From the NCBI GenBank assembly GCA_021399445.1, contig JAJTUQ010000006.1:3286001-3350000 (forward strand): a stretch of 64,000 nucleotides of DNA, in the 5' to 3' direction. Both the position numbers and the translations under genes were made by a program. Under the pieces are notes generated by a model, which was not told the DNA's origin, did not search any database, and saw only the letters and a list, made by a program, of their open reading frames with translations. Source of the stretch: Xylogone sp. PMI_703. Its lineage: Eukaryota; Ascomycota; Leotiomycetes. Below, in pieces: positions 23,101-34,965 of this stretch (position 1 is the first letter of the stretch; the number at the start of each line of letters is the position of its first letter).

Positions 23101-24488
23101 CAGAATAGCAACTTACACAAGAATTTAGAGGACATGGGTTAAGGTTTGCAATTTGTGACCAGTCACTTGGCTTTGTAGTACCTGGGACTTGGGGTCCGCA
23201 TATCGCGTTGGACAATGGGGCTGGCATGGGAGGGGTACCTATGGATAGCTGTTAGATGGATTTGTGAAGTGCAAATCTCATTGAGGTTATTCTGAATAGA
23301 AGACTGGAAAGAAAAGAAATATATACCTGTACTTAAACATATTATTTGACCAAGCTGGATATTGCTACAACCTTGCCACCCCCATGTCTGCGCGTTAAAT
23401 GACTCAATATTGTCAACGGTAATTTGGTTGTTGGCGGCAATCAAAGCACAGTAATCACCAGACTGGACATTATACACGGCACAAGAGCCGTCAGGATTAG
23501 GCTTGGGCGTAAAGTCTGGCAAAGATCCTGCTGAGCAACAGACGTACTCCCCAACCGCCAATGTCGAGCATAATGTGGAGCTCGGGTTGAAGGTGGTGAA
23601 CTGAGATGCAGATATGCCACACTTGCTAGCGAGAGAACCGCATGAATCCCCTGATACCACTTGGATGTATGAGCAAGTATCCCTCTGAACGAGAGAATAC
23701 TCCCTCTTTGAAATTTTGGTTACTGGCTTCGTTGGAGCCAACTCGGATATTTGGAGGTTAGCACTGGTGGTGCTGTCAGACCCACCAACGCAGGTTGCAT
23801 TGTTCCAAGCTTGCATTGCCTTCTGGACGAAGCCGAAGTCACCCTGGGTGTTTGTAATCAGGCCAATGGTGTGCTCACCATCGCGGCCAGCACCGCAGAC
23901 CTGTGTTACAAACGTGTCGCCAACACCTTTGCCCTGAGCCTGTCCGATCAGATGGTTGAGGAGGCTGTTAGTTGTTTCGATGCCGGCAACCTTGCGGCCA
24001 GCATAGATCCCAACGACAGTTCCCTCAGAATAGGCAAACTTGATCGTAGATGTCTTGCAGTTGTCTTCCGAGCCCAGCTGAGATTGCAGCGATTCTGCTG
24101 CTGAGACAATTGAAGGTGCTTTGCTAGCTTTGACAGACCCCCAAGTAGCAACCTCTGCTGATACAGACGTCGTATTTGACGTACCACATGTGGACGTATC
24201 TCGTCGGTGTTTGGCTGTGGTTGGCCCGTCAGCGGTACACGCCGCAATGCTTGTATGAGTTGTTGAATCATTCAGGGGATTGAAGATGGTGAAGTCGACT
24301 AGCATTGTCTGGTTGCACTGGTTAAGACGAGCCGCATCGTGGTAAACCGTCCAGTTGCTTGACGCTGGACCGACAGTGCCACATGATTGAGGACAAGGCT
24401 GAAGTTGAGAATAGAAGACCCCTGGCGATGCCGCCACAGAGACTTTGAAGAGGCCGGCCACCAACGAGGTCGCGTACAAAGGCTTCAT
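20190..24488 (-). CDS. large multidomain chitinase: LysM-LysM-CBM18-GH18 plus C-terminal M35-like metallopeptidase domain
   Basis: Six exons are inferred: 24488-23327, 23238-23117, 23060-22276, 22214-21356, 21264-20994 and 20956-20190, giving about 1321 aa. After a signal peptide come two LysM-like modules (about residues 270-320 and 335-385) and a CBM18-like chitin-binding knot (CCDIWGQCG near 427). The GH18 barrel carries the catalytic DGVDFDWE at 587-594. This is the layout of fungal subgroup C chitinases, which cut chitin in walls. Beyond GH18, at about residues 890-1190, a second unit appears: GWEGC...GWQQSWKIMN, INFCPKYF, then WIHELFHIDW (HExxH at about 1077-1081) and NADSLNLYLLARYVQNKLG. 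This is the same order as M35-like peptidases. A poly-Thr stretch and a Cys-rich tail end the protein. The exon 4/5 join is the least certain, and the last donor may be 20994 or 21003; both keep phase. Confidence 0.9.
20354..20389 (-). repeat. Thr-codon trinucleotide repeat in the chitinase gene
   Basis: A run of mixed ACA/ACC/ACG codons encodes about eleven consecutive Thr residues. They lie between the M35-like domain and the Cys-rich tail. It looks like an O-glycosylated linker and could vary in length between strains. Confidence 0.7.
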
Positions 24489-26968
24489 CTTGGCTCTGGC
24501 ATAGAGTCACTAGGAGAATGGGAGCAATGCAACGGCGCTTCATCTTGATATTTTATAGTTTGCAGTTTCATCCCACACGGCCATTATGTCCTTCCGAGCA
24601 CCTCCGGGCATATGCCTCTTTGAACCTGTCAAGGCTAACATTTTGCGGGTTAATATTACATTTTATTTAGCTGCTGACCTCAGACAATAGGAAAAGAACC
24701 ATACCTCTATACCAAAGCTGGCAGTTGAAGGTCATTTAGCAGTAGAAAGCTATTGGCAAGTGCTGAGTAATACCATACGAATCCCCTCGCAGTCAACGCC
24801 ATACTTGGTCGAGGCGACTCTTCTGTACTGCAGTATGCACAAGGGTTCTATGGGATGTTATTAATATGTAAGCTCTTGAACTCGAGCTCCTGGGTATATC
24901 GGATATTCTCAGCCAATGGTGTTCAGGCGGGTCAAATAAGCTCACGGATGATTTGCTCTTGCCCAAAGACATCCTTCCATTCGGGGCGCCCCTTCGAAGA
25001 TACGGGCCGAGTGCTGAACTCCTTCTACCGCATAATTTCCTGAAAATGACTGTTGGGCTAAAGGGTGGGCCACTTCGTCAATTACCCTGAATATGGTATA
25101 GCTGTCAGCCACTAATACCACTTATCAATACGACTCGACTACCTGTCCCTAATAATACCCATATTTTAGACTTTAAAGGCTTAGCTTGACAATCAATTTC
25201 GTGAGATAATGCGGCAGGGCTGAGCTCACCTAGGGCTGAACTCGTTCTAGGGATAAGGTTAATAAGCTGCGGGTCTGCTGCTTCAGCACGGCGGTTACGC
25301 TGATAATTTTCGCAGCATCATCGAGCCGGGGGCGGGACGGCCTAGGATTTTGCGGTGTTTCTAGTTGCCCCAGTTGCAGGTTTCTCGCAGTGTCAAGCTC
25401 TCTCTCTCACTGACCGTAGTATCAATTTTGCTTTATAGTGTTTCTTATTAGTTCAACCCTAGCAAATACGTTGACACAACGTCAAGCAGATCTCTACTTA
25501 TTCTCTACTTATCGTTCTGATAAACAGCTTCTGGCCCATTGCTCAAAGCGCTCCTTCCCGCTCCCAAGCTTACTCCTTAGTTACCATTGGTGTCAGGGAA
25601 GTAAGCGACTCCGCAGTCCTGACCATGTAGTGCACTCTTTTGATAGGGTCGTTCGCCCGATGTTCTAGATTCTTACCCTCCGCGGTGGCACCTCTGCACT
25701 TCTCGGTCTTTCCTGAAGGCTATGAGGCTCCTAGACCGGAGTATCCACGGTAAACTTCGTTGGGAGCAGAAAATAGATGCGTTGCCCGCCACCTTCCTCA
25801 ACAGGGTAGCTGCAAATATCCGTGGATCTATTTTTCGCAGGATTTGGGAGCGATAGTTCCTAGACTGCCCTCGGTTCGATGTGGTGGTCTGACAACATAA
25901 CAAGATATGTGGGCGGCACCGGTCGGTCTGAGACTGTTCATCCATACATACAGCAGGATCCAGAAGCCGGTTCATCCTGTCAAACCATGTGGACCATACG
26001 GCTCATAATGCTTGTTTACGCAGGGCCCCAGGTTCTAGACCTTCTCTGCAGCACCATCTGCAAGTGCACTAGACGGACTGCCGATGGAGCTCTCAGGAAC
26101 AGACCCTCGTGCATCCAGTCCCGAAGATAGCTTTCTACTGAGCAAATTTCGAGACAGATGCGCCAGGGAAATGTCACTCGGTCGTTCTATTATGTTCATA
26201 CCGGCCCGAAGAATGACGCGCGCTTACGGGCGACAACATCGTGACATTTCCCACCCTTATAGCAGACTAGCTCATAGCAAGCGATAGCTACTATGGTCTC
26301 TTTTACTGCTCAGCCGAGGGGTACTGTACCCCTCGTGTAAAGCTATTCCCTACGGAGTACTTGACTTATCACAGCTAGTGGTTACTAAAGGCTACGATAA
26401 ACTACTACTACAGGCCGATAATGGCTTGTGGCAATAGTGGGGTGTGTTATAGAAAAACTTCACCAAGTACCAGAAAGTAAACAGTAAGCCGCTCGCAGTT
26501 ACCCCGTCTATGGCTTTTTGACTGCTGCTGGGGACTAATCCTCCACGATCATCACCTCATGCCTCTCACTTTGCCTTGTTGATTCATATGCCGCTATTCT
26601 CAAAAGTATCTCACGGGAAGACTTACAATAGCTTACAATAGCTATCTTCTTTTCTCCGGTTTTCTACGAGCCATACTAGGGTGCGGTATAAATGATGCAC
26701 TAAACCTTTTACAGATTTCGCCCAAAGCTAAAGTCTTACACGACTACGGCAATATTGCTCTCGTTCTCCGTTTGGCGGGCTCTCAACTTGATCATAAGAA
26801 TCCGCTAGTCTGCTGATGTGACTTCCTTCCATCCGTTAGTGGCTATGATGATAATAATGTTACCATTATACTACTTGGTTGCAAGGATTGGCCATTGGCG
26901 TAGCATCCACTTGAGAACATCCTGGTGGTTTCCATATTCGTACTAACGTAATTCCCAATGTTATTGGC
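24489..26968. other. repeat-like intergenic region without intact genes
   Basis: This holds the chitinase promoter and then about 2 kb with uneven base composition and short frames (for example 25438-25668, 25673-25975 and 25879-26130), none with a recognisable domain. It may be decayed transposon sequence. No LTR pair was found by eye. One perfect palindrome lies at 26315-26335. Confidence 0.45.
26315..26335. repeat. 21-nt perfect palindrome
   Basis: CGAGGGGTAC and GTACCCCTCG flank a single central T. It lies in non-coding sequence, and its role is unknown. Confidence 0.6.
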
Positions 26969-27117
26969 AGGGCTCCGTTTTGACAGATTTGTTCGAATCC
27001 GCGGATCCCGCCGGTTTCGAATCGGATTCGAACTCAAAAATTGTAAATTCGAATCCGATTCGAAACTGGCGGAATCCGCGGATTCGAACAACCCGTCCAA
27101 TCCGAACGGAGCCCTAG
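26969..27117. mobile_element. foldback MITE, hAT-like by 8-bp target duplication
   Basis: The 149-bp element begins AGGGCTCCGTT and ends AACGGAGCCCTAG, so its ends are inverted repeats. It is flanked on both sides by the same 8 bases, TTATTGGC (26961-26968 and 27118-27125). Inside, two 42-base arms (26991-27032 and 27048-27089) are reverse complements with two mismatches, around a 15-base loop. It has no coding capacity. An 8-bp duplication and AGGG-type ends are usual for hAT transposons, so a hAT transposase elsewhere in the genome probably moved it. Confidence 0.82.
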
Positions 27118-27417
27118 TTATTGGCCACTCTGCGCTACCAGCCACTCCGCCACCTCATTTTGCATTCAACACCAGGAATCCAACCTCAAACAACTATTAG
27201 CCGAGAAACCGTTCGATCATATAGGGAAGCAGTTGTGTCACAGGGTACTAAATGTAGGGCCGAATAGGCTTATGTTAATATAGACACTCTGTATGTATAA
27301 AAACGCGAGTAAAAGTATAAAATGTCTCTCATTATACTTCATTTTTGTAACATCTTTTTGCCAACCCACTTATATTTTCTACTTTAAGGTCAGATTCATG
27401 AATCAGGGATATATATG

Positions 27418-27701
27418 GCTTATCAGATCTGGTGTGGTGGCGGTAAGCCGTGCAAATGGTGCGCATGACGAGTGGACTCATCAGAATGCATTTACAAACC
27501 CCCTGTAAGTATGCGAAAGCGGAATTAATCCTCCAAATTGAGGAGCTAAAGGCTAAAGGTATTTTAATGGAGCAGATACTGCAGGCATCGATCTCGAGCT
27601 ATAAAATTTGTGGCGTTATTGAACGTATAAAGCGTGGTGAGACGTATGAAAACATTGTCGATTGGCTAAATAAGCTGATGATTGCGCTTTCACGGCTGTG
27701 A
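27418..27701 (+). pseudogene. relic of a Zn2Cys6 regulator
   Basis: The frame from 27433 reads C-GGGKP-C-KW-C-A-stop-RVDSSE-C-IYKPP, the second half of a Zn2Cys6 cluster (C-X5-C-X2-C-X8-C) broken by a TGA. After a change of frame, a coiled segment follows (IEELKAKGILMEQILQA) and then RIKRGETYENIVDWLN. That pattern, a linker coil plus a 'GE..E.I..WL' block, follows the cluster in many fungal regulators. The first two Cys and the regulatory domain are missing, so this is a fragment. Confidence 0.5.
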
Positions 27702-28277
27702 ATGCTGTTAGGTTCTTTGCCTCGACTGGTACACATGCCATTCTTGAGTTGCTACCGCGAATGCTCTTTCGGAAGATGCAAAGCGCAACTGCGCGTCGTA
27801 AGACATTAAGCCAGAGACGAATGAAAGTGGGTAACTGACATCATTCAGCTTCTAGAAGAGATTTGCTGCTGTTCTGTGTTTTCCTATTATAATTAGACCC
27901 CCCCGGATGTTGTTGTACCGCTTCTAGTATCTTTTTAGCGAATTGCTCTCCATCTTGGTCTTTATATCACACCGAGGCGTCCACATCATCCACTATGCCG
28001 AGCAGTGGATATGTTGCTAGTATGTATATAGAATATACTTACGGCACTGCAAAAATGAAGGTTCAACTAATGTAGAGAGGGAAAAGGCATTATACCCTGA
28101 TCAGGAACCTTAAGGTAACTAGCCACCTATTGCAAAGGCACTCTGCATGTACCCGCAGCATGAAACCGCAATTTGAGTTCTATTTATTAAAAGTAAGAAT
28201 AACATAATAAGTCTACGTAACTACTACGACGAACTAGAATAAATTATAAATTGGGTAAAAGACGAAGCCTTTATTTA
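27702..28277. other. AT-rich intergenic region
   Basis: No gene or clear repeat was seen between the regulator relic and the 3' end of the Rds1-like gene. Confidence 0.5.
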
Positions 28278-29425
28278 TCAAAGAGACTTCGAAATTTCTA
28301 GACTCAGTTCCTCCGGTTGATATAGCACTGTTGCGGGACCTGCAACTACACTGTCCTCTGTCACCGCCCCTTCCTTAGTTGCAATCACCACTAGCACAAG
28401 TCCTCTGGGCTCGATCTCTTCCGGAATCCGTGCCGTCATTGTCTGCGCATCGAAAGGTACACTGATGTTGTACGCGGCATGGAAGAAGACTGCCCAGTAC
28501 TTGGAGTGTTTGTGAAAGTTCGTCTCCTTGTTGAAGGACCATTGCACTTTGCTGCCTGGTTTGATGCTGGTCACGTTTTCGGCAACACTCATCCCCGGAA
28601 TATCCTGGCTGGGATTTGGATACGGCGGATTGCCCTTGGGGCAAGAGCCAGGTACAATGAACCCCGTGGTGGTCTGTAGAATCTGGTTGGCATAGGGGAA
28701 GCTCGTGTCGACTGGTCCACCGAAGGGACTGGTGCCCCAGATGTCGAGTAAAGCCCACACTTCATGTCTTGTCTCGGTAGCAGCAACGGCTGTCAAAGCA
28801 CCCTTTGTAGCATTCGTCTTGGCTTGTTGCGTGAGGCCGGTGAGGAATGCCATGCTGGCAATCTCGATGAGAACTTGTTTCGCCAGGAAATCCTCTGGGT
28901 TAGAAGAATTGAGACCATAGTCGTACTTGCAAGGACCAGGCTTAGCAGAGTGAGGTGAGATGTTTTCGTAGAACAATTGTAGGTGGCCAGCTTCGTTGTC
29001 ACGGATAGCGGCAATGGACTCCCAGGTAGTGTTTGGAAAGCCAGCATTTGTAAAGGTCTCGGGCTTGAATATCTCGACAGCTATTTTAACCAGTTAGATA
29101 CAGTAGCTTAAGGGAAGAAAATCCCGCAAAGATAGTGTAAAAATAATAGAGTATGAGTAAGCTGACCCTGTTGATAGAAGGAATAAATGATCCATTCCGC
29201 ACTCAGTAAATTCTGGAAGAGATTGTCATCGGGGTCAGGGACACCGCCAGTTGCAGCGGCAATAACACCAGTAAGGTTGCCAGGGAAAGGCGGATTTACA
29301 TTCTGGTCGATGCTGTAGATTGGCGACTGCCCAGGCACAGGATACTTGCCTGGTACTGGCGGAGGAGCTCCGAGAGAAGATGGAGTAATTGCTAGGAAAG
29401 CAAAGAGGAGTTCAATGAAGTTCAT
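28278..29425 (-). CDS. Rds1-like secreted protein with ferritin-like domain
   Basis: Two exons (29425-29167 and 29080-28278) with an 86-nt intron give 353 aa. The start is the ATG at 29425; the frame opens further upstream only to a TTG. A signal peptide (MNFIELLFAFLAITPSSLGA) leads into a Pro-rich segment. The ferritin-like four-helix domain is seen in LLSAEWIIYSFYQQG, IRDNEAGHLQLF and AATETRHEVWALLDIW, where Glu/His pairs occupy metal-ligand positions. GSCPKGNPPYPNP follows the domain. This is the pattern of fungal stress-response protein Rds1 relatives. Their biochemical role is unclear; metal binding or oxidative stress protection is assumed from the fold. Confidence 0.88.
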
Positions 29426-30957
29426 GGTGTGCTCAATTTCTGTCAATAGTTACTGAAGAATCGAAATCCATTTGGCTGGTTCTAAGATGGTCTTTATACC
29501 AACACCGACGCCCTGACTTTTAGCACTTCCATACCAACGACCAACAATTGGGTCCGCGGCAATTTCAGCAGGTATCTCAGCTGTCATGCTAGATGCAGTA
29601 ATTATTTCGCAACTTCCATCGGCGTCAGAGTAGCGAGTGGTTACTGACGTTGCATGGATATAAGCTTTTAGGAGGCGCAGTTGGTGCAATGACGACTTCT
29701 CCATAATCAGCCTGCGCTACGAGTCTTGCCCTTGAAAAAGGTTAGCATTAAGAATTATCAGCATTGCCAATGGCAAGCTAGGAATTTACATTGATTAACA
29801 TACATTAATTAGCTGAAAAAGTAAGTGGAGCAAATGGCACAGAAGGATCGAGTAACCGAGTGGATTACACTACACTGTTTTAGGCTATAAGCTCGTAGCT
29901 CGTAGTCTTGCAAATCGAACGCGATGGTCATGTAAACTCCCGACGGAAGCCTACGTACTATGGCCTGAAGAAGCATTTGTTGATACTGTTCCACCGATGA
30001 GCGCAAACGTCAAATGCGCCCACCGGCCAAAAACACTTAGTAGGGTTTACAGCAGTGCACTTCCAGCAAACGGCATACGAGGCTGAGCTGTAGGATTATC
30101 TATCCTCAATTTAAAGCTGCAAATTTATTAGCAAATTTAGTCCACTCAGTTATACCCAGAAAGATCGTCCCTCTACTGACTATGGAAATTGTATCTCAGA
30201 TGGAATGTACAACTTTCCTTTTGTAATAAGAATTCATCTTCGCATACAGTAAGTTACGCTACCCTATCTAAGCTTACCTGCCCGGGTCTTTCGGCTATCA
30301 CAACTTTGAGTGTCCAGGCTATTTAAGCTTATAAATCACCGACATTATATCAATAGCCATGATTTAAAGTTCTCCAAGGCAAAATATGTGGCCCAAGACA
30401 ATGAGCATTTTATTGTATCACTACAGAACATCTTAAACTTGGCTATGCTAGTGAATGTAGAGTGTGACCTGTAATTGAACAACAGTATTATGAAGTCAAG
30501 TATGTAGATATTGAGAAAGCACAATCTTCTCAATTAATCGGCCAATTCCGTAAAAATAATCATGATCAAGATTGGTTCAAGTGAATTTTTAAGCTTTAGA
30601 TAAATTAATAACTAGTAGAGGGCTCGATTAGGAGTGTAATTGAGAGTTATACCGATCCATGGGCCGATCAGAGAGCTATTGGCCTATGGGCCGGAACATA
30701 TAGGCAGTGTTCGCGAATTGTTGCCAATTTTTAGTAAGCTGGGTGGTCCACAAAGTGATCCCACCATTTAGAATCATCACGGCTTATTACTCGGAAAGGT
30801 ATGGCCAACCGATATGTCGCCAGACGTGAAACATTAATAATGTAAAGTAGCTTGCAGCTTGTACATGATTGAAATTATATATAAAGGATCCTCGAATGCT
30901 TCGCATACAATTTTGGCTCCTATGTCAAACGCATTACACAAGATATAATTTCACAAT
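29426..30957. other. divergent intergenic region
   Basis: This holds the promoters of the Rds1-like gene (-) and the alcohol dehydrogenase gene (+). An 84-codon frame with an ATG lies at 29450-29704 (-), directly upstream of the Rds1-like start. It resembles no family I know and is not annotated as a gene. The rest is AT-rich. Confidence 0.45.
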
Positions 30958-32296
30958 ATGGCCCAGCATCTAGCATTCGCGCAGTTGGTAGCCCAAGGGC
31001 CATTATCTGCAATCCATGTGCCAACCCAGAAACCTGGCTGTGGTGAGATCCAGATAGAAATGCGAGCCGTTGGCATGAACGTACGTCTATTCCAAGCTCC
31101 CTTGATTATACCCTCTCATTAGCGTGTCAGCCTGGCGAGCAAAAATTCCTCGATTCCAGATGGCTAGAGGCGTCTCAGTATCCTTGGATTCCAGGGTCTG
31201 ATCTTGCAGGAGTTGTCTCAGAGGTTGGTGATGGTGTCACAAAATTTAAAAAGGGTGACAGGGTAGGCAAAATACAAACCTCCCCCAGAGCAATTTGATC
31301 TCAGTAATTTACTTGTAAAGGTTGTTTCAATGCAAATGGCGATTTCGAAGTTCTTGACAAACAAAGTTGGTGGCTTACAAAAGTACGCCATAGCTTCCGC
31401 AAGCTACACGGCGCTGATTCCCGAGAGTGTTTCGTTCGAAGAAGCCGCGACTGTTCCTGTAACAGCCAGTACTGCACTTGCTGCTTTTCATACTCTGTCG
31501 TTGCCATGGCCCACTATTTCTAATAGTAGAGAACTTAAGGAGCCGATTCTTGTCTGGGGCGGAGGATCTGGGGTTGGTAGAACCTCGATTGCTTTTCTTC
31601 GTCTTGCTGGCTTTAAGAATATCATCACGACGGCAGCAGCGAAGAGAGAGACCGAGCTGAAAGAAATTGGTGCCACCACTGTGATCAATCACAGCGATAG
31701 TGCCGTTATTGAAAAGTTAACAGATGCATTACATGGAAGTGCGTTATCCAAGGCGATTGATGCCGTGGCAAAAGAAGGAACCACTGAATCGATTATGCAA
31801 ATAATGAAGAATGAAGGCAAGATCGCTCGTGTTCTACCTTTCAATGGTACAGTTGAAGAGAGCAAAGCCATTGAAATTGGAGGGATAGATTGTACGATGT
31901 TTCATGATGTAAGCTCTGCATCTCCGAGTACGCAAATGGCGTACCCTTGCTAACAGATGTAGCTGTCAGGAAAACATCCGGAGTACAAAGCTCTAGGTGA
32001 AGATATTGTTTGGCCGTTGTAAGTACTCCAGGTCCTGACTTATAAGCCCTCTATTCTCCAAATTACTAACATGAATATACAGCATTAAAGATCTACTTGA
32101 TCAAGGGTAGGTGAAGTATGAGACGCCGCGGAAAATTGCACTAATAAACCACCTTGATTTTAGATATCCGTTCCAGCCCCAACTTGTCGTTGATTGTAGT
32201 GGACGTGGAGCTGACGGTGTTAAGCCCATTGAAGAAGCGTTTGAAATGCTTCGAACAGAGAGTACTGATGGGCGAAAAATTGTCATCAAATTGTAA
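30958..32296 (+). CDS. zinc-type alcohol dehydrogenase / quinone oxidoreductase family (MDR)
   Basis: Six exons are inferred: 30958-31080, 31131-31262, 31321-31908, 31963-32018, 32083-32106 and 32164-32296, giving 351 aa with all junctions in phase. The N-terminal GroES-like part contains WIPGSDLAGVVSEVG and FKKGDRV. The Rossmann part begins at PILVWGGGSGVGRTSIAFL, a GxGxxG-type NAD(P)-binding loop, and TATVPVTASTALAAFH precedes it. No structural or catalytic Cys cluster for zinc is seen. It is therefore closer to the zinc-free enoyl reductase/quinone reductase branch (trans-acting ER type), which reduces C=C bonds with NADPH. The C-terminal FEMLRTESTDGRKIVIKL is the usual end. A Zn2Cys6 gene follows 0.4 kb downstream on the same strand. 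Confidence 0.9.
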
Positions 32297-32727
32297 ACGT
32301 CTAAGAAGCTTGCTAAAAAATTCAAGAGTTTAATAAGGGGATCAAGCATCACAGTAAGTATTCGAGGGTTAAACAGCAAATAAAACTACCCTCAGCTTGG
32401 CAAATTTCTTTAGAGTCACATCAAATGTTTCCTCAGCTTTTGGTTAAGCAAACAACGGGGTAAATGATCAGATTATTATTCCTCTTTGCAACCAACTCAA
32501 GTACACGTACAGTAGTGACTTCGCCGCGACATTGCCCCGCAGCCGGGTAAGCACTACGAGGAGCTACGAGACGCACCCCCAAAAGTGGTCTAGGCGCAGG
32601 ATTTCAGCACGTTTGCCACTGTGGCTGTGTCCTGGAAGGCTGTATGCCAAGGCGTTTATTAACCACTTTGTCCTTTGTGTTAATTTACTACGAAGGTCTA
32701 ACTTATCATGGTTGATAGATGCTGGTT
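32297..32727. other. intergenic region upstream of a Zn2Cys6 gene
   Basis: About 430 bases between the reductase stop and the start of the next regulator gene. An open frame at 32532-32753 overlaps the regulator start in another frame and is not accepted. Confidence 0.5.
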
Positions 32728-34451
32728 ATGTCATCACGCGGAAAGCCCAGTAAAGGATGCGCCCCATGCAGGACGAAAAGGACAAAGGTTAGTCTCGGAT
32801 GAAATCCTCTTCATAGCAAACACTTCAGCTCTGGGGAATGGACTATGCTGAAGTCTAGAAATTAGTGTGACTATGGACGACCCTCGTGTAGTCAATGCCT
32901 TCGAACTGGAAGAAATTGTCATGGTTACAGGGACCCATCAGAGCTCCGATTTTCTCACAAGACTGCTCAGGAATTTGCTGAAAAGGAAGCTCAAAATACA
33001 TTATATCACTTAAATGATGCAATTGACTTTTGGAGCTCTCCTCAGTCTCAGTCAAGTGGAGAGCCGGATTCTCCATTTGAATCTATTCTTCCTTTACCAT
33101 CCGAGTCATTGCAGTTTCGAGCTACGTGCTATTTCTTGAAGAACTATGCGTGGGAAAGACCCCAATCCTCAGGAGGTTTTCTCAACTATGTCCCCATATT
33201 ATTAAACGATCAAGTTTCGACGGGAACTGCTTTGATGGATGCGGTCTTGGCTGTTGGCTTAGCTGGGATATCATCGACAAAGAGTTGTAATTCGAGGGTT
33301 TCGATCTTAGCAAGGGAAAGATATAATCGAGCCTTAGCGGCAACAAACCGTGCTCTCCGAACAGATGAAGCTAGGACTGACCAGACAATAATCACGGTTA
33401 TGTTGTTGGGGCTATTTGAAGTAAGTGTTGATGTGGTTGTATATCATGAACTTCTCTAATATATCACCACCAGACAAATACCTGTGATGCACCATTGTCG
33501 ATGAGATCATGGACCCAACATATAAGAGGAGCGACTCAGATATTATATCTACGGGGCAAAGAACAGCTACAAACAAATACAGGCTATAAAATATTTACCC
33601 AATTACGCACTCAAATTGTATGTCCTTTCCGTCCCGAGATATCGAGTTTTATAATAACGTAAAAGATGATCCACGCTTTGCAGCAGCATACTCGAATTCC
33701 CGACTTCATTACCCAATGGTCTCTTGCCAATCTACAGCATGAAGCTGGCGAGGATCTTGCACTTAGCAAGCTCTGTCAACTTAGTATCCGGGTTTGCAAC
33801 CTCCGTGCTACCCTATCCTCCCTTTATGACTTCACAAATTCCCATGCCGTCATCTCTGCTGCCTTAGAACTCGACTCCGCACTTGAAATCTGGGCGACAG
33901 AAAATCCCTACAGTTACGACACTGTACCTCTCAAAACTCGTTCTAATTCCGTCTTCGCGGACTATTATCATGTCTATCCGAGCATCCAGACCGCAACGAC
34001 CTGGAACAGCTATCGCAGCGTCCGCATCATACTTAACTCTCTTCTTCTACCTCAGATAGAACACCTGATCAATGAAGATCCAATACCTATCGAAGATAAC
34101 TTCCGCGATCCATTATCTGCATCGAATAAATACCGGACCTTCATACTGCGTAGCCGCAATATTCTCGTCGAACTCGCCCAAGAAATTTGTGCCAGTGTCC
34201 CCTTCTATCTTGGGGACTCTACTCTTTCAGATACAGGTTCAAATTGCCTCCACTCACCAACACCATGTGCAGCCGGTGGTTATTTTCTTCTTTGGCCGCT
34301 TTTTGTAGCAGCCTGTACAAGCATGGTGTCAGAAGTAATGCGTACATGGGTGATAGAGCAGCTAAAGATGATTACTGATGTGATGGGAATAAAGCAGGCA
34401 GGGACACTGGCTTATTTATTATGTCTCCGGAGTGATCCACCGTTATGGTAG
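32728..34451 (+). CDS. Zn2Cys6 transcription factor
   Basis: Four exons are inferred: 32728-32787, 32866-33420, 33474-33617 and 33666-34451, giving 514 aa with phase kept. The zinc cluster is split by the first intron. It starts GCAPCRTKRTKCDYG and its remaining Cys are in SCSQCLRTGRNC, so the pattern is C-X2-C-X6-C-X5-C-X2-C-X6-C. The rest resembles the 'fungal transcriptional regulatory protein' type (PF11951-like): MDAVLAVGLAGISS, HIRGATQILYLRG and a helix-rich C-terminus without DNA-binding motifs. It acts in the nucleus. It may control the adjacent reductase gene at 30958-32296; only proximity supports this. Confidence 0.88.
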
Positions 34452-34965
34452 GGTACGACCTTTCTAGATATAGAGAAAGATGATAAGGTTGATGAGTCCC
34501 ACAGTTTATACTTTGGGTGACTCTTATTGACATTGCGGTGAAACATGTGAAGTACGCAGACAGGCGATTGGTATAGAACAATGAGTTCGAATATTCTAGA
34601 TGTTGGTATGAGGATGAAATGAATAAGGAGGTACTCACTTCTGTGGAGATAGCTCAATCAGCCTGCTGAGAAGGGCTAGAATCTTGTTTCAAACAATACT
34701 AAAAATTAAATCAGAATGGAGAGCTCCAGCTCAAGAATTACAGAGCTATTGACTCCGATTGTCTAGCATTTTCAGTCTCTCTGCATCTTGACTTGTGACT
34801 TTGAATGAATATAATGGTTTCGGGTAACCATATATTACGGAGAAAGATTGGGTCCAACGAGAGCTATACAGGTCTATCGTATCATGCATTGCAGCTAAAT
34901 ATCTTAGAGAAAGGACCCGCCAGACTTTGATAATTGCAGTATTACAGCATATCCTGACAATTCTA
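34452..34965. other. convergent intergenic region
   Basis: About 500 bases between the 3' ends of the regulator (+) and the hemerythrin-like gene (-). AT-rich, no gene seen. Confidence 0.5.

Noticed and set aside
25438..26290. Several medium frames that might be transposase or integrase pieces
   Set aside because: No catalytic motif or terminal repeats could be found by eye; assigning a transposon family would be a guess.
29450..29704. 84-codon ATG frame upstream of the Rds1-like gene
   Set aside because: No domain, no partner exon, and it sits in the promoter of a well-supported gene.
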